Shown piece by piece: positions 10,767-22,800 of a stretch of 64,000 nt of DNA (position 1 is its first letter; each line of letters starts with the position of its first letter). The DNA comes from Phytoseiulus persimilis (Eukaryota > Arthropoda > Arachnida > Mesostigmata > Phytoseiidae), in assembly GCA_037576195.1 (NCBI GenBank), contig CM075101.1, forward strand, positions 19,530,001 through 19,594,000, written 5' to 3'. The position numbers and the translations under genes are program-made. The notes below the pieces were generated by a model that saw only the letters and a list, made by a program, of their open reading frames with translations, had not been told where the DNA came from and searched no databases.

Positions 10767-13700
10767 ATGGCCACACCGAAATCCCTCACTCTCAGCGATG
10801 CGAACACTTCGCGATCCATGGGTAGGTCCAAACTGGTGAAGTTCTTCCTGACTCCTTCCGCCCGATTCCCCCGGCGGTCATCCCCGACGGTTCACGTTGT
10901 ATCGCTTTCAATTCATCTGTCTGGATGCTTTGGAGCAATGAAGGCGACATCGCGAACATTTGGGAACTCGTTCGATCTCCCTCTTCCCCATCTCATCCCA
11001 AGGTTGAGCTGATGGAGTCTCGACTGAAGCTCCATCCAAGACCTCGTTCACATTCAGATCACTGAGAAGACGAGAATTCCGTCTTGTAATGAGCCGTCAT
11101 GCAACGGTGTCAGCACACGAGGGGCCTTGGAAACGACATTAGATTGAGATTAGACAATATATCCACACGCGGTAGCCCTGAGAGCAATAATCACGCACTG
11201 TTTCACGGGAAAAATAATTCAGAACGTCATGTTTGACCCCTCCCAGATTCCTCGAACGTTCTGCCTCCGCTGAGAGTATATTTGACGTGAAGTCTCTGTC
11301 TGTAGTGTGTGGTTCTGATGCGCGTTTCAACCGAGCGACCAACGCTCAGAGAGATCTACCGCACCGGTCACTCAATTGGAGCTTCTTTTTTTTCGCAGCA
11401 CACACGAGACAGTTGACGTCGCCAGTGCCTCGGAGATCGGTTGACGAAGAAGATGATATCGCATTGAAGCTGAGCGTTCATTTCGAGAGAGTTCTGCAAG
11501 ACCTGGGTGAAGACACCAAGAGACAAGGGCTTCTCAAGACACCGCTACGAGCGGCGAAAGCTCTCATGCATTTCACCAAAGGCTACAACGAGACTGTCAT
11601 GGGTAAGTGCTTTTGAGACTATTCTATCTAACTGGAGAAGTAGTCAATGAAGCGTTCCCCCGGAGCCGAGGAGCTCATGTCGACGCGGAATCATACGGGG
11701 TAATTGTAGATATATAGGTCATAAAATATCCTGTGCGAAAATTTCATCAGAACCATGAGCAACGTATCGGGATCCGAGTCACATTCCTTGGAATGCATGG
11801 TGACGTCTCCAAGCGAATAGATCGAAAATACCCTCGTTGGCCTTATTCTAGACTTCTGAACATCGGGTTCCGCAGAGTTCACCGCAGAGCTGAAGCCTTC
11901 GGACCCCAAAAAGAAGGAGCCTGCCCGCGAGTCCGTTTGGTGGGTCGCGAAGCTTGCGCACAGCTCTGAGATAACCTCCTTGTCTCTCGTTAGTCGAATT
12001 CGACGATAAATTATCTCCATAATGAGCAATTCCACATTCCTGATTCGCTAAAAAAGTGTCTGATTATGCTTATCGCGAGCCGAACGAAGAACCCAATTCC
12101 GTAGGTCACCGTGTCGCAAACTTCTTCCCTCGGCCCGTGACCTCTGGAAGTGAGCTAGACTGTCTGTCGCTTCGTTGGTTGTTTCCTCCCACTGACCTCC
12201 GGGGCGGGTATATCGGCGCTTCGGAGGCAAGGGCCGGATGGAGCGAAGTCGGGCCGAGCCTAGGATGGGAAACGTTTGGCTCTTCGCCACTTCGGCCAAC
12301 TTCATTGCCATGGCAACGCTGAGACCTCTGCTGATGACCGAATGCCTTCAGAAGGTGTGCAGCGAGAGCATGCTCGAAAATGCGAAGTTCTTCCTCCTCA
12401 ACAGAGGATTTTTTGAAGGATGAACAGAATAAATGTCGCGGCTGAAACGCTTTTCGGGATCGTGACCACTCAGAAATCCCGTCGATCTTGATGAGCACCA
12501 CAATTCCTTCCTGACAGCGAAACTGTATCATCCTGCCGCGAGGAAACTCTCCCCAACGCGTGCTGACCTGGGAATACCCTCACTTGGAAGACCTGGATCC
12601 AGCCTCTATCTGGCGTTTTGTCAATCCCGGTTGCTCGATACGGAGACGATCCGAAAACAGATTGTACCTACGGTTAGGGGTCTTGGGCCTGTTGACGAAT
12701 ACAATGTCGGAATTTCAGATTTTTCGTGAAATACCACGAATACTCCCAACAGAAGCGAAAGTGAAATCCTCCCATCATCTCTTGCAGCAGAAGCTCGCTG
12801 AACGTGTGGCCGATGCTGAATCTGGTTGGAGTTGATGGTTTTCTTCCAGGAAAACGAATCCATCGAAAATCGGAAGCGGTCAAAGTCGCTCCAAGCTCGC
12901 AAAAGAATCCGTCCTTCGGATTGGTCCGAAACGCTTTCCGCGCGAAGTTTGCCGAATCATGACCTGAGCCCTCGGAAAGTGGTGTTCGACATCCGTTTTG
13001 TCCTGCCACCCATGATAGCAATCTGATCATCCCTTCCGCGTGCCACGGAGATGATAAGTCCTCTTAGGCCCTTTGGCTCGACAGTTCTTCAGAATTTACA
13101 ACCCCTCTCTAAAGGAAATTATATTTTCCTCGATGAAATCAGCTTGCTGGAGGAATTCGCTTCTCCGCGGTGAAAATCGCGCTGTGATTCGGGAAACAAA
13201 CCAATTTTCCAAGATCCGGTTAGGTCATTCAATCATCGCACCGCACACTCATCACACAAGGCTTGTTCCAGATTTGGAAGCGCCCGTTCCTTCAGGAGGC
13301 TTGCGCATTCTTCATCTGATCTTCCGAATACGTATATATCGTACACGAAGCAGAAGATCCTGAGATACTGGCACTCAATTCGTTTCAGCCAGAGCGGAGT
13401 GGAATCAAAATGGGGATCTGCTTCCGCGTCGGTTTCAGTATCGAATCCACGAGAATTCATTTGTTTGATTCCTGGCTGATATGTCTTTCAGAGGTTGTCG
13501 GAGGGGGCATATTCGTAGAGGATACCGACGAAATGGTGATAGTGAAGGACATCGAGATCTTCTCGCTTTGCGAGCATCACTTGGTCCCGTTTTTCGGGAA
13601 GGTGAGTGTTCCCCCACACTTTGTGCGTGTGAACAACTCCATTGCATAACCTGAGCCTGAATCGACCCACGTATCCTTCTCAGATTTCAATCGGCTATCT

Positions 13701-14584
13701 TCCAAATAAACGCGTTCTGGGATTGAGCAAAATAGCCAGGTAACTGTCACGGATCAACTCTACGAGTATCTAACTGATATTCAAAATGTTTCCGATGAAG
13801 CCGGAGAATCCAAACATTCCGCAGAGATTACAATTCTGCGAAAATTCTCACTCCCGGCATCTGAATTCCGGATGAACCGTGAAACTCCCAAGCTGTTGAA
13901 AACAAACTGGATTATTTTTTACAGAATCTGTGAGATCTACGCCCGTCGTTTACAATGTGAGCAACTCTGGCTGACAGATGCCGTTGATGAGAAACCGATA
14001 TAGTACCCCATAGATAGAAAGAGGAGCGTTCTGAACGGTCAGAAGCTAACAAGCGGACCGTTTTTACTAATTTTCAGTGCAAGAGCGGTTGACCAAACAA
14101 ATCGCTATCGCTATCGAAGAAGCCATCGCTCCTACAGGAGTTGGCGTGGTTGTCGAGTGCACGTAAGTTCCGTCCCTTTGTTCTTCAGACGAGCAATGGT
14201 ATGCTTACGATGAGTTTGAGACGTTATCACCGACTTTCGGCGGCGAGTAATGACATTAATGATCAAAACGGGCACTCCACAATGGATGAGAAGTGTTGAC
14301 TTGTGTCTGTTGTTATTGTTGATCGCACATCACGTCTCAAGAGTTGCGAGAATCGTACAAGAATGAGAACCGTCTCGAAGGCTTGAGGCCCCCGCGTCTC
14401 TCTCAAGTGAGAATCCGTAAATGAAACAATGGTTTCCAGGCACATGTGCATGGTGATGCGAGGAGTGCAGAAAATCAATTCCCGCACAATAACTTCAACA
14501 ATGCTCGGTTACTTTAGAGAAGATCCCAAAACGCGAGATGAATTCCTCACGCTCACGGGTAATGGAAAGGAGAGATCTCTGTGA
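10767..14584 (+). CDS. GTP cyclohydrolase I
   Basis: The enzyme converts GTP to 7,8-dihydroneopterin triphosphate, the first step of tetrahydrobiopterin synthesis, as a cytosolic homodecamer. Seven exons join in phase: 10767-10821, 11399-11602, 13492-13601, 13684-13739, 13925-13956, 14078-14162 and 14440-14584, giving 228 residues (vertebrate enzyme about 250). Visible family landmarks are [14 protein letters not shown], the FTKGY motif, [71 protein letters not shown] and [14 protein letters not shown]. Zinc ligands Cys113, His116 and Cys184 are present. The first exon is inferred from an ATG, a GTAGGT donor and a matching phase 1; it is the weakest part, and other promoters could add other first exons. 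The C-terminus extends about seven residues past the usual FLTL-x-x-x end. Exon 13925-13956 is only 32 bases. Confidence 0.93.
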
Positions 14585-15627
14585 ATGGTTAGTTCGCCGG
14601 AACGAGTCACTGTGTACTGACGCCGGCTCCATTGTGTTTGAAATTCTAGCATTCATGATTCGCGCCTCTCTTGGAATTTTCCAGCCCTATAATTTTCTCG
14701 TCCCAGATTCTGGGGGCTCTATGGACTGCGTCATGTGTCCGGAAAGTGAAGCGGGTGGCACCCTCGAGCCCAGAGGCTTGTATCATCATTATATCGTGAT
14801 GCTGTGAACGTACCTCGTTCGATTTTCGTGCTCCACTAATTAGATATGATTTTCACAAAGTCGGTTTTCAAGTGCTCTCACGTCGAAAACGCTGGAGTCG
14901 AGTTGGGCCCTTTCTCGAACTCCATTTTGTAACGTTATTCGAGTGCTGCTGATCGTTGGATGCTGGAAATGTACCGCAGTTGCCTCGTTCTTTCCCGGAT
15001 CTCATGACGAGGAGAGTTACGGTAGATGAGCGGGATCATCGATCCGTCATAACGGTGAAAGGGAAGCGCCGACAAATCGAGTAGCTTTGTTCGCTTGCAT
15101 GCGCCAAGAATATTTGCCTTCCCCTTCAACGAGTCGGTTCGAGTCACGAAATCATGAGCTGGGTGCGTCCTTAATGAAAATTCAAGGTCCCTAGAAGCTA
15201 ACCAATATTGCCGGAGTCGAGGCCAACCAAGGAGACATAGGATGGTAAGCGGCTCTCACCCGCAATGCGAATCTTACTCGTCGTAACAGCCAATACCACT
15301 CAATTTTCGGATTACCCATCTCGACTTGCTTTCGAATTTTCCTTCTCATCATCGGTTCCGGTTGAAAAATCGACCCTGCTCAGCAACCCATCCTGGCTAC
15401 TACCCTTCTTATCAGCGCCTGCAACAGCATGGAAGTACGGGTAGTGATCATTTCGCACCTCCCATCTATCAATTCGCGTTTCTGAATAAATGAGTCATCC
15501 GAGATCTTGTGGAGCTAAGGCATTCTTCGCAGATGCATCCATTCGTACATCGAAAGGTATATCCGGTGATAATGGGATGGTGAATAAGGCCCGAACGTCC
15601 AGGCTTAAGTTGCCACGGGATGAACCA
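14585..15627. other. intergenic downstream of GTP cyclohydrolase I
   Basis: Probable 3' UTR followed by intergenic DNA. An AATAAA occurs at 15485-15490, about 900 bases past the stop. No other feature was seen. Confidence 0.4.
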
Positions 15628-16257
15628 TTACGCGCTTCCATTCGACTGAAAGTTTTCGACACTCGAATCTGATTGTTGTTCTTGATGTTCAGTAATCGTA
15701 ATAGACTCATTCAGTGCACAGGGTCTTCCGGAGATCAATTCCTTTTTGTTCGTTCTGGAATTCGATATCGGGAGGTATTCCGTTCGACGCGTGCTGGCAT
15801 CAGCGCCGGTCGAATCCTGGTCAAGCCAGGCGGGCAGAAACCCTGGGCGACCGGTATCGAAACGTTGGCAAGCAACCGAGCTTGTTTTGGTCAACATGGC
15901 TGTTTGTCGGGCATGAGCTCCTGCTCTTTCCCAGATGATTGCTGAGTCCAGAGAGACGCTCACGACGACCGAGGATCTGATTCTTTGCTCGGATGGAAAA
16001 AACTCCGCTGGATGAAGAAGCTCGGGAGAAGTTTGAGAGAGTTCCCATGTCAAGCAAGCGACTTCTGACTTGGAGGAAACCACTCGCTGGACTCTGCAAT
16101 TAGGTGGAACCACCGATTTTTCCAGCTGCAGCTTGTAATGTCCGTGAGATACGTCAGGGGGCACCACATGCGGGAACATCAGGAGCTGCGTGCCCTCCGT
16201 CCTCTTCTGAAGAAATCCTGTGATCACCAGAACTTTACGACCACTGGTTGGAATCAT
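15628..16257 (-). CDS. unrecognised 209-residue open reading frame
   Basis: The frame opens with ATG (MIPTSGRKVLVITGFL) and has an in-frame TGA a few codons upstream, so it could be a complete intronless gene. The N-terminal half is mixed hydrophobic and charged, the C-terminal third is Ser/Thr/Gln-rich (ESITITEHQEQQSDSS). No signal peptide, transmembrane segment or known motif is seen and I do not recognise it. Long chance frames are common in this region because TA-containing stops are not frequent, so this may be spurious. Codon use looks unbiased, which neither supports nor excludes it. Confidence 0.22.
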   Translation of the reverse strand: MIPTSGRKVLVITGFLQKRTEGTQLLMFPHVVPPDVSHGHYKLQLEKSVVPPNCRVQRVVSSKSEVACLTWELSQTSPELLHPAEFFPSEQRIRSSVVVSVSLDSAIIWERAGAHARQTAMLTKTSSVACQRFDTGRPGFLPAWLDQDSTGADASTRRTEYLPISNSRTNKKELISGRPCALNESITITEHQEQQSDSSVENFQSNGSA

Positions 16258-19200
16258 ATTGAACTCGCATTCAAAATCTCAGTCACGCGATCACGTCTTC
16301 CGTCGTAACTACGGTAGCAGTCTCTCTCAACATTGCCTCCCTCTTAAGGTTCCATCCAACCCGACGCCCGCGTCCGAACGGCTGCGCCCGGGGATCGTGA
16401 TCGACACCGTTGAGAAACAGCATAGGTCACTTCCTTTCGGCACACAGGTCAAGAGCGTTGCATGTAAGAGAATGAGCTGATCGGCGTTGGAATGCCCTGA
16501 TGCCAAGCTATCCGTCCGATCTCCTGTGTCTCTTCTTCCCACGTCCCCACTTTTTCTTCATTGGATCGTCCTGCTCAGGAGTTCCACCTCTAGGGTGAAA
16601 GTTGAGCTAATAGGACGTTAACTGACCGCTCATCGAGCACGCCGGCTCCTCGCGAATTTCTGTTTATTCGATTTTCCCACTTCTGGGGAGCAAGATGCTT
16701 CCCATAGAATATTTCCGAAAAGCCAGGGCGATTGTCCCCTCAACTGATTGAGGCGCCCTGGTGTCCTCAACCGAACTCGGCCACATTCACCTAGGTGCCC
16801 TATTCCATTGAATAGCAAAACATCTGGCTAAACAGATGCGTCACGTCAATCATGTCCCCATCGAATCGCAATATTGGGTTGTCACCGTAAGTCGGGAGTC
16901 CTCTTAGCCTTCCTCCTTTCCATCATAACTCGGTGAAGAATGGTCCGATTCTGGAAATTCTTTTTGCGATTGATAACTTCATAGTCGGGTACTTTGGACC
17001 GATCCGAGAACATTTCGCCAGCGAAAAGTTTCTTGGAACCGCCTTCGAGGAGTTATGGGAGGAATCGGATCGAGAACGACACTACGTCTGCAGATCAGTG
17101 ATTTTCGTGATGCTGATGCGGCTTCTGCGATGCGGATTTCCTCGGCGGCCGTTTTTCGAAAAAAATCGGAGGAGAGACAGCCAATTTCCGAGGCTTCCAA
17201 GGAACGTCAATCCTCGACCGATTGAGAAAAACAAAACGAGGGGGATGCGTCATCTTTTTCGCTAGTGATTGCAAGAGGATCGGGCCCTGTCTCACCGCTT
17301 GTTGACCAAAATAGGGAAGGAAGAGAAGTTCACGTAGGACTATCAGCAATGGTCAGGGCCGAGAGAAAATCGCGGGAGTCGCGCAATTCGCGATTTTCGG
17401 CTTCCTCCGCAATACCTGTATTTTCCGGCATTGCTCGCGGTTACCGAAAACGTTCGAATCACTCCAATAGCGCTCAGCTCTCAAAACGTCCCTCCAATCG
17501 GTCATTCCAGTGGAGTGAATTAGGCTTCACCGACTCCCGACTCAAGTTGACCACCCTGAGTTTCGGGAAATCGTCAGTCCATCCTCTTCGAAGCAACACA
17601 GATGCTGTTTCCTGCGGGACGGCACAATCAGGGCTTGAGTAGCTAACCGCCAGTACCGTAGTTCGTGACTTCCAGGGTTGCTCTTTTGCCCTCCAAGTAA
17701 AAGGTAGTTCAAGTCTCATGGATCCGATTCTGAATTGCGAGTAAATGCCCTACGAAAGCACATGCTTTCCACGGAATCTGATTTTCTAGAAATCTCAACC
17801 CATCGAAGACAGAAATCAAACATCAGCGGTGGTCCGCCAAAAGTAGCCAGAGGGGAGGGAGAGGGGGGGGGGGGATGGCCTTATGAGCGAGTCAATGAAA
17901 CGAGTGAGAATGCTTGGCGGAAGGAGGTCACAGTCATTAATCCTGAGTGGCTCGAGTCTGAGTGTGCATAAAGGACCGCGTGAGAAATTAATTCACCTGA
18001 AAAAAGCGCTGCGACTCAGGAGTTCACTTGCAGATGCAGATTGGTCGAACCGTCGGGAGGGAACCGCGGTCCCCCTGACAGTGGGATGGTTACCAACCGT
18101 TCTCCAAGAAGGAGCATCCCATTGATATTTGATATTATTTTCGTGCGGCTCGGAGTACGACTGCATGTCCGAAATTTTCGCAGCCGTTCGAGGTGCGCTC
18201 CAATTGGAGCGACCAGAGCTCCTCTACGCCGCCTCATCCGGTAGCGAAATGATCTGTGTAGTAACCTGATTTTGGAGACAACTGTAGGTTTTCACAGCTT
18301 TGGAAAAACTTTACACAGCTGTAGATCGATCTATAGAACCGCCGAGCTGATGCGTGTCAAAGTCATCCGGATACCCGGAGTGGATCATTGCGAGTCGGTT
18401 GCCGATTTTAGATCGTTCCTCGCCATAGGAGGGCTGGATTGACGATTTCTAGCTCGTGGCAGGCCTTGACGAGTGGATCCTCAATGCGGGAGATGACGAC
18501 CGAACTAGTGATACAGATCTGGAAGCACAGTGACTTGTAATCTCTAGCAAGCTACGAGTACTTCTACGAGGGAGATCCCTAAGACAGAGCTTCAAGTTTC
18601 ACCTTTTTATTCAGAGGAGGACGCGGGCTCGCGTTCCGAGTCGGAGAGATGATCTGAGAAATCGTTGAATCGTCACGGACACTCATATTTGGGCAGAGAA
18701 CAAGAGGTGTTTTTCTTGGTTATTCAAGTGTCAACTGACCAATCGGTCATGACATCTCAAGGATTTAGATTAAACAGTCAACCAACATTTCGTCTCGATC
18801 CGAGTCTGACGCTGACGTTAGAGACTCGCCCTGAGCCGCGTGTGGGCTCTTCGATTCATCAAGACCACAAAGTCTGTGACTTCGGATAGTCATTCGTACA
18901 AGCTCCCCGTTGAGGGCAGCCAATGATCTGTTCGCTCTTACAATCGGGAATAGCTGCTTACTGTACACAAATTCTCAATGACGCTCAACATCTCGCAAAT
19001 AGTTCTAACAAACATTCATCACATACAGGCGTCGCAATAATCATCACAATATCAATAATGCTGATGATAATAGGTTTCGTTCATCGTCGAGGCAATCAAT
19101 CGCTCGCAACACTTCTGACGAGTTCCTCGAAACCATCCTGGTTTTCGTTAATGGACGATATCCTTGGGAAAGAGCCTCTTCGATACATAGGTCACTGATT

Positions 19201-19634
19201 ACGTTCTGAACGTGTTTTGAGCTCGGAGGCAGATGATTTTCTGGGGCCGCTGACTCGGAGTACGCCGGAGCGAAGAGGTAGTTGTCTGACAGGACCACCT
19301 TATCCGATCGAAGGTTTCGATTCATTTTTCAGTGAGCAAGTCTCGTGAATTCCACGGGAAGGAACGGAACAGTCGGATTTCCTGTCGTTCTCGGTGAATC
19401 GCCTGAATGCGGCGATACCGCTCGCGAGGAAAATCTCACCGTCAGATCGAGCGGATAGTACACCCGTATCTCGTAGAAGCACCAGGGCAATACCGAGTTA
19501 TAACAGAGGCTAGGCTGAAAAGTCTCCTGGAGACCTGCACATTGATCACAATATATCAACACGGATGTCTGCCCTGAGGCCACGATATTGCTCAGAGCAG
19601 ATAACAGAATGTTCAACAGAGTTATTCATTTCAG
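16258..19634. other. intergenic, nothing firmly recognised
   Basis: A poly-G run lies near 17866-17877. A 9-bp hairpin (AAAATCGCG / CGCGATTTT) lies near 17366-17398. Plus-strand frames at 16933-17265 and 18665-18889 have no flanking splice signals that connect them to other exons. If the candidate exon at 19635 is real, the rest of its gene should lie in this interval, but I could not assemble it. Confidence 0.35.
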
Positions 19635-19834
19635 ATAACGCCGCTCGTTCAGAGCCCGATGAACAACTTTCCAGCCTGTTGACTGAGGAAACGAAACTCC
19701 GATTCCCGGAAGTTCAGAAGCAGACATCGATTGTGCGCTCCTGTTGGAATGTGGCTAAATTCGGCGAGCTCCTTTCGAAGGCTCACGAGAGGAGAATGAA
19801 TCGAGAGCAAAGAAATCTAAGACTAGCTTCCTGA
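19635..19834 (+). CDS. possible terminal exon of an unrecognised gene
   Basis: A clean acceptor (TTATTCATTTCAG) at 19622-19634 is followed by 66 open codons to a TGA. The peptide is charged and helix-like (EPDEQLSSLLTEETKLRFP, then FGELLSKAHERRMNREQRN), unlike most chance frames nearby. The first codon is split, so the upstream exon must end in phase 1; I found no convincing partner. It would end 58 bases from the BTBD7 stop, giving convergent genes. No family is recognised. Confidence 0.25.
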
Positions 19835-19892
19835 GCTTGGTTCGTTCAAAATATCAGTTGCACTGTGGCGCCACATGTTCTGACGGTTCCCT

Positions 19893-22800
19893 TCAGCCGT
19901 TGATGCCACCTTGACTTTGCATGTGTTCCCGATAAGGTCGATCACCGTGACGGCAGTAGTTGTAATCCACCATGGCGAACCCTGAAAAGCCATCTGTTCC
20001 ACTGTGAACTCTAGCTCATCATCGCGGTATTATCGACTGAGACTGAGAAATAACTAGGAGTATTGGAGAGGAGGGAGGGTTTTGAACCTACCGAAGGTCG
20101 ACATGAGTCTCCGGTTCGTCGTCGCCACGCTCTGTATTTGGGTTTGAGCCATTTGAGGGGGAGCCGTCCACGCCATCAGACTCGAGACGGGCAAGGTATC
20201 GTCGCGTAGGAGGAATTGTGACGGGATGTGGAGTCTCTGCTTCCGTCGGGCGAGACTGTAGTGAACGCTCTGCATGTTGTGCGGGCTCCGCGACTGGCTT
20301 TTCCGCCCGCTCGGCCTCGAGCCGAGAGTCAAATCGCTGAAGTCGTGGAAATTCGCCTGATTCGCGAGCAGGTCCGCCAGGCTGGTCTGCATCGCGGCGT
20401 ACTCGAGAGCGGGTCCGGTGTTGGCCACCATTCGGAGCTCTCGAGGGATCGTCCCGAGGTGGCTGGGGTTCATCACCGTGCTCTGAGGCAAGTGTTGTGT
20501 TCGTTTGTGCGAGCCAGAATGAGACGACCTGATCCGCTGCTCCGAGTGATGCACTTGTTGCTGCTGTTGATGGTGTTGTTGTTGTTGCTGCTGCTGCTGT
20601 AGCATTTGTTGTTGCTGCTGGGCATGACTCGAATGATGTTGCGACGTGTTGTGGGTCAGCAGCGACGGGAGCGGCGTCGACTGCGAGGAGTCGATGACCT
20701 GATGTCTCTTGCAGCTCTGGTTGAACTGACCGCTGTTCTGAGTCGAACTCGTTGTCTTGAAGTTCTTCAACGCGTGGGCCGTTTCATCCGGGAAGCCCAT
20801 CTCGCGCACGACCCGTAATCGCAGCATAGAGCTGACCAGAGCTCGTTTGTGCGGCGCCAGCGCGATCGACTTGCACGCGCTCGGTTGTGTCCAGAGCTCA
20901 GACTCCCTGTGCCTCATCTGGTGCAAGAGCTCCTCGCTCGGCGCGATCATGAGCGCTTCGTCAAGATTCGTCTCGTGGACGTCTTCGGTCAGCGCTGGCG
21001 GTCTCGAGAGATCGATGAGATACGAACCGTTTGGAACAATTTGGTCAGCTTCTTTGCGGGAGAGGGAGTCGACGAGGTTCTCCTCCGAACGAGTCACGAA
21101 GGGGTTCGCCATCTGGAGCGCGAGCGACGGCGGCGTCGTGGATCCCATGCCGAAGTGCGAAGTGACGCACGACGTCGTTTGGCAGACGTGCTCGAACGAC
21201 TCGAGGATGCTCTTCGCCTCCTCGAAGTACGGGAGGAAGAGACGCGGTCGCTGCGAGCTCCAGACCGCGGCGCCGCTCCGCTGGTTGTTTGGGTTCTGGT
21301 GGTGGTGTTGCTGGTGATGGTTGTGGGGCAGGGTCGCCGACGAGTTCGACGACGACGACGACGACGACGACGAAGAGGATTTGAGCAAGTCAGCCGCCGC
21401 GTTCGGAGGCAATAATCCTCGTTGCGCGCACAATTGGATCAGCTCGTTTTCGCCTTTGGGGAGGATGTGCGCGAACCTCACCCTGCAAACCAGTTTCTGG
21501 ATCGTTTCGGGCGAATCTTCGCAGAAGGCTGCGTCGCGCAGCAGGTCGAGGCTCGCCGATCGTTTCCCCGAGTTGCGGCATGAGCCGAAGGAATCCTTGC
21601 CCTGACGCTCGCTGGTGTTGCGCTTCAACAGCATTTCGGCACTCATCGAATCCGGGTTGCCCAAAGTGCGGTTATCCGCCCACTTTATGATCGCGTTGAG
21701 AATTTCGAGTTCGGACGCCTGGACGAAGTCCGACGACAGAACCTCGTGCAGCGTCTCGGGAGTTATTTGACAGAGGACGTATGGCGAGGCCGCGACGGCG
21801 GCGAACTCCTCTCGAATGAAGTTTATCGCCTGCCGACGCACCCAGCGAGACGCATGAGGTTGTTGCGACCAATTCAGGACGGGGATGAGGTTGTCGACGG
21901 CCAATAGTTCGGCGATGACGTCCTCACAGTTCTGGGTGAGTGAGTCGATCTCGAGGAGCCTCGAAATCTGGTAGACCTCCATGACGTCCTGGAGAAGGCT
22001 GTCGCCTGGTAGCAGACTCGAGAAATCCACGCTGTCCTGGTAGATCGACCAGAGAATTACCTTCGAATATTTCACCGGGACAACGGATCGGTCCAGGGTG
22101 ATGCGGACGCTGCGTTGGAGCAGAACACCTTCCCGACGCTGTTGGCGGAGGATGGCTGCGCGTAAAAAACGGCTCCGAGCCGCCAAAATCGCTTTGTGAC
22201 AGGAAAACTCGGCCGTCGAACTGCACCACTTGCAGAACTCACTGGTCGTGCTCGCTGACGTCGGCGTGCCCGACGAGCTCGGCGTCGCTTGCGACGTCAA
22301 AGACGATTGTTGCTGTTGTTGCATGAGCAACGGTTGCTGAGGTTGAGCCGCTTGTTGTTGGTTGTTGGTCGCTGACGACGAGCTATGTCGGTTCGATTGG
22401 GAACCCAGTGCAGGGGGCGGAAGGGATAGAGGACCGAGTTGGGAGGAGTTGTTCATCAGGTGACTATTGTTGTTCATGCTGCTACTGTTGATGTTGCTGT
22501 TGTTGCCATTGTTGTTCGAGAACACTAACAGGGCATCACAAAACAGCTCACTTTCGATGAGGAATCGCAAATCCTGCTCGAGCGGATGGGGTATTCCAAA
22601 CTGCTCGGACAACTTCAGCAGCGTACCGAGCGAACCGGAATGCGTTACGTAGAGGTCGCCCGTATACAGGTATCGGATGAGATCGTTGAACAGCTGCAGG
22701 GTCACACCCGGGATGTCTATTTCGACCACGATTTGACTCCCCAACGTCGCTGGCTCTGACAACAGCTCCCGGAAGAAGGGGCACCGAACGCAAAGAATGG

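Noticed and set aside
17360..17420. Hairpin AAAATCGCG/CGCGATTTT as a copy of the foldback element at 56 kb
   Set aside because: Only a short motif is shared; no arms or end sequences match.
20228..21605. Several plus frames of 70-190 codons
   Set aside because: They are antisense shadows of BTBD7, produced by its biased codons and triplet runs.
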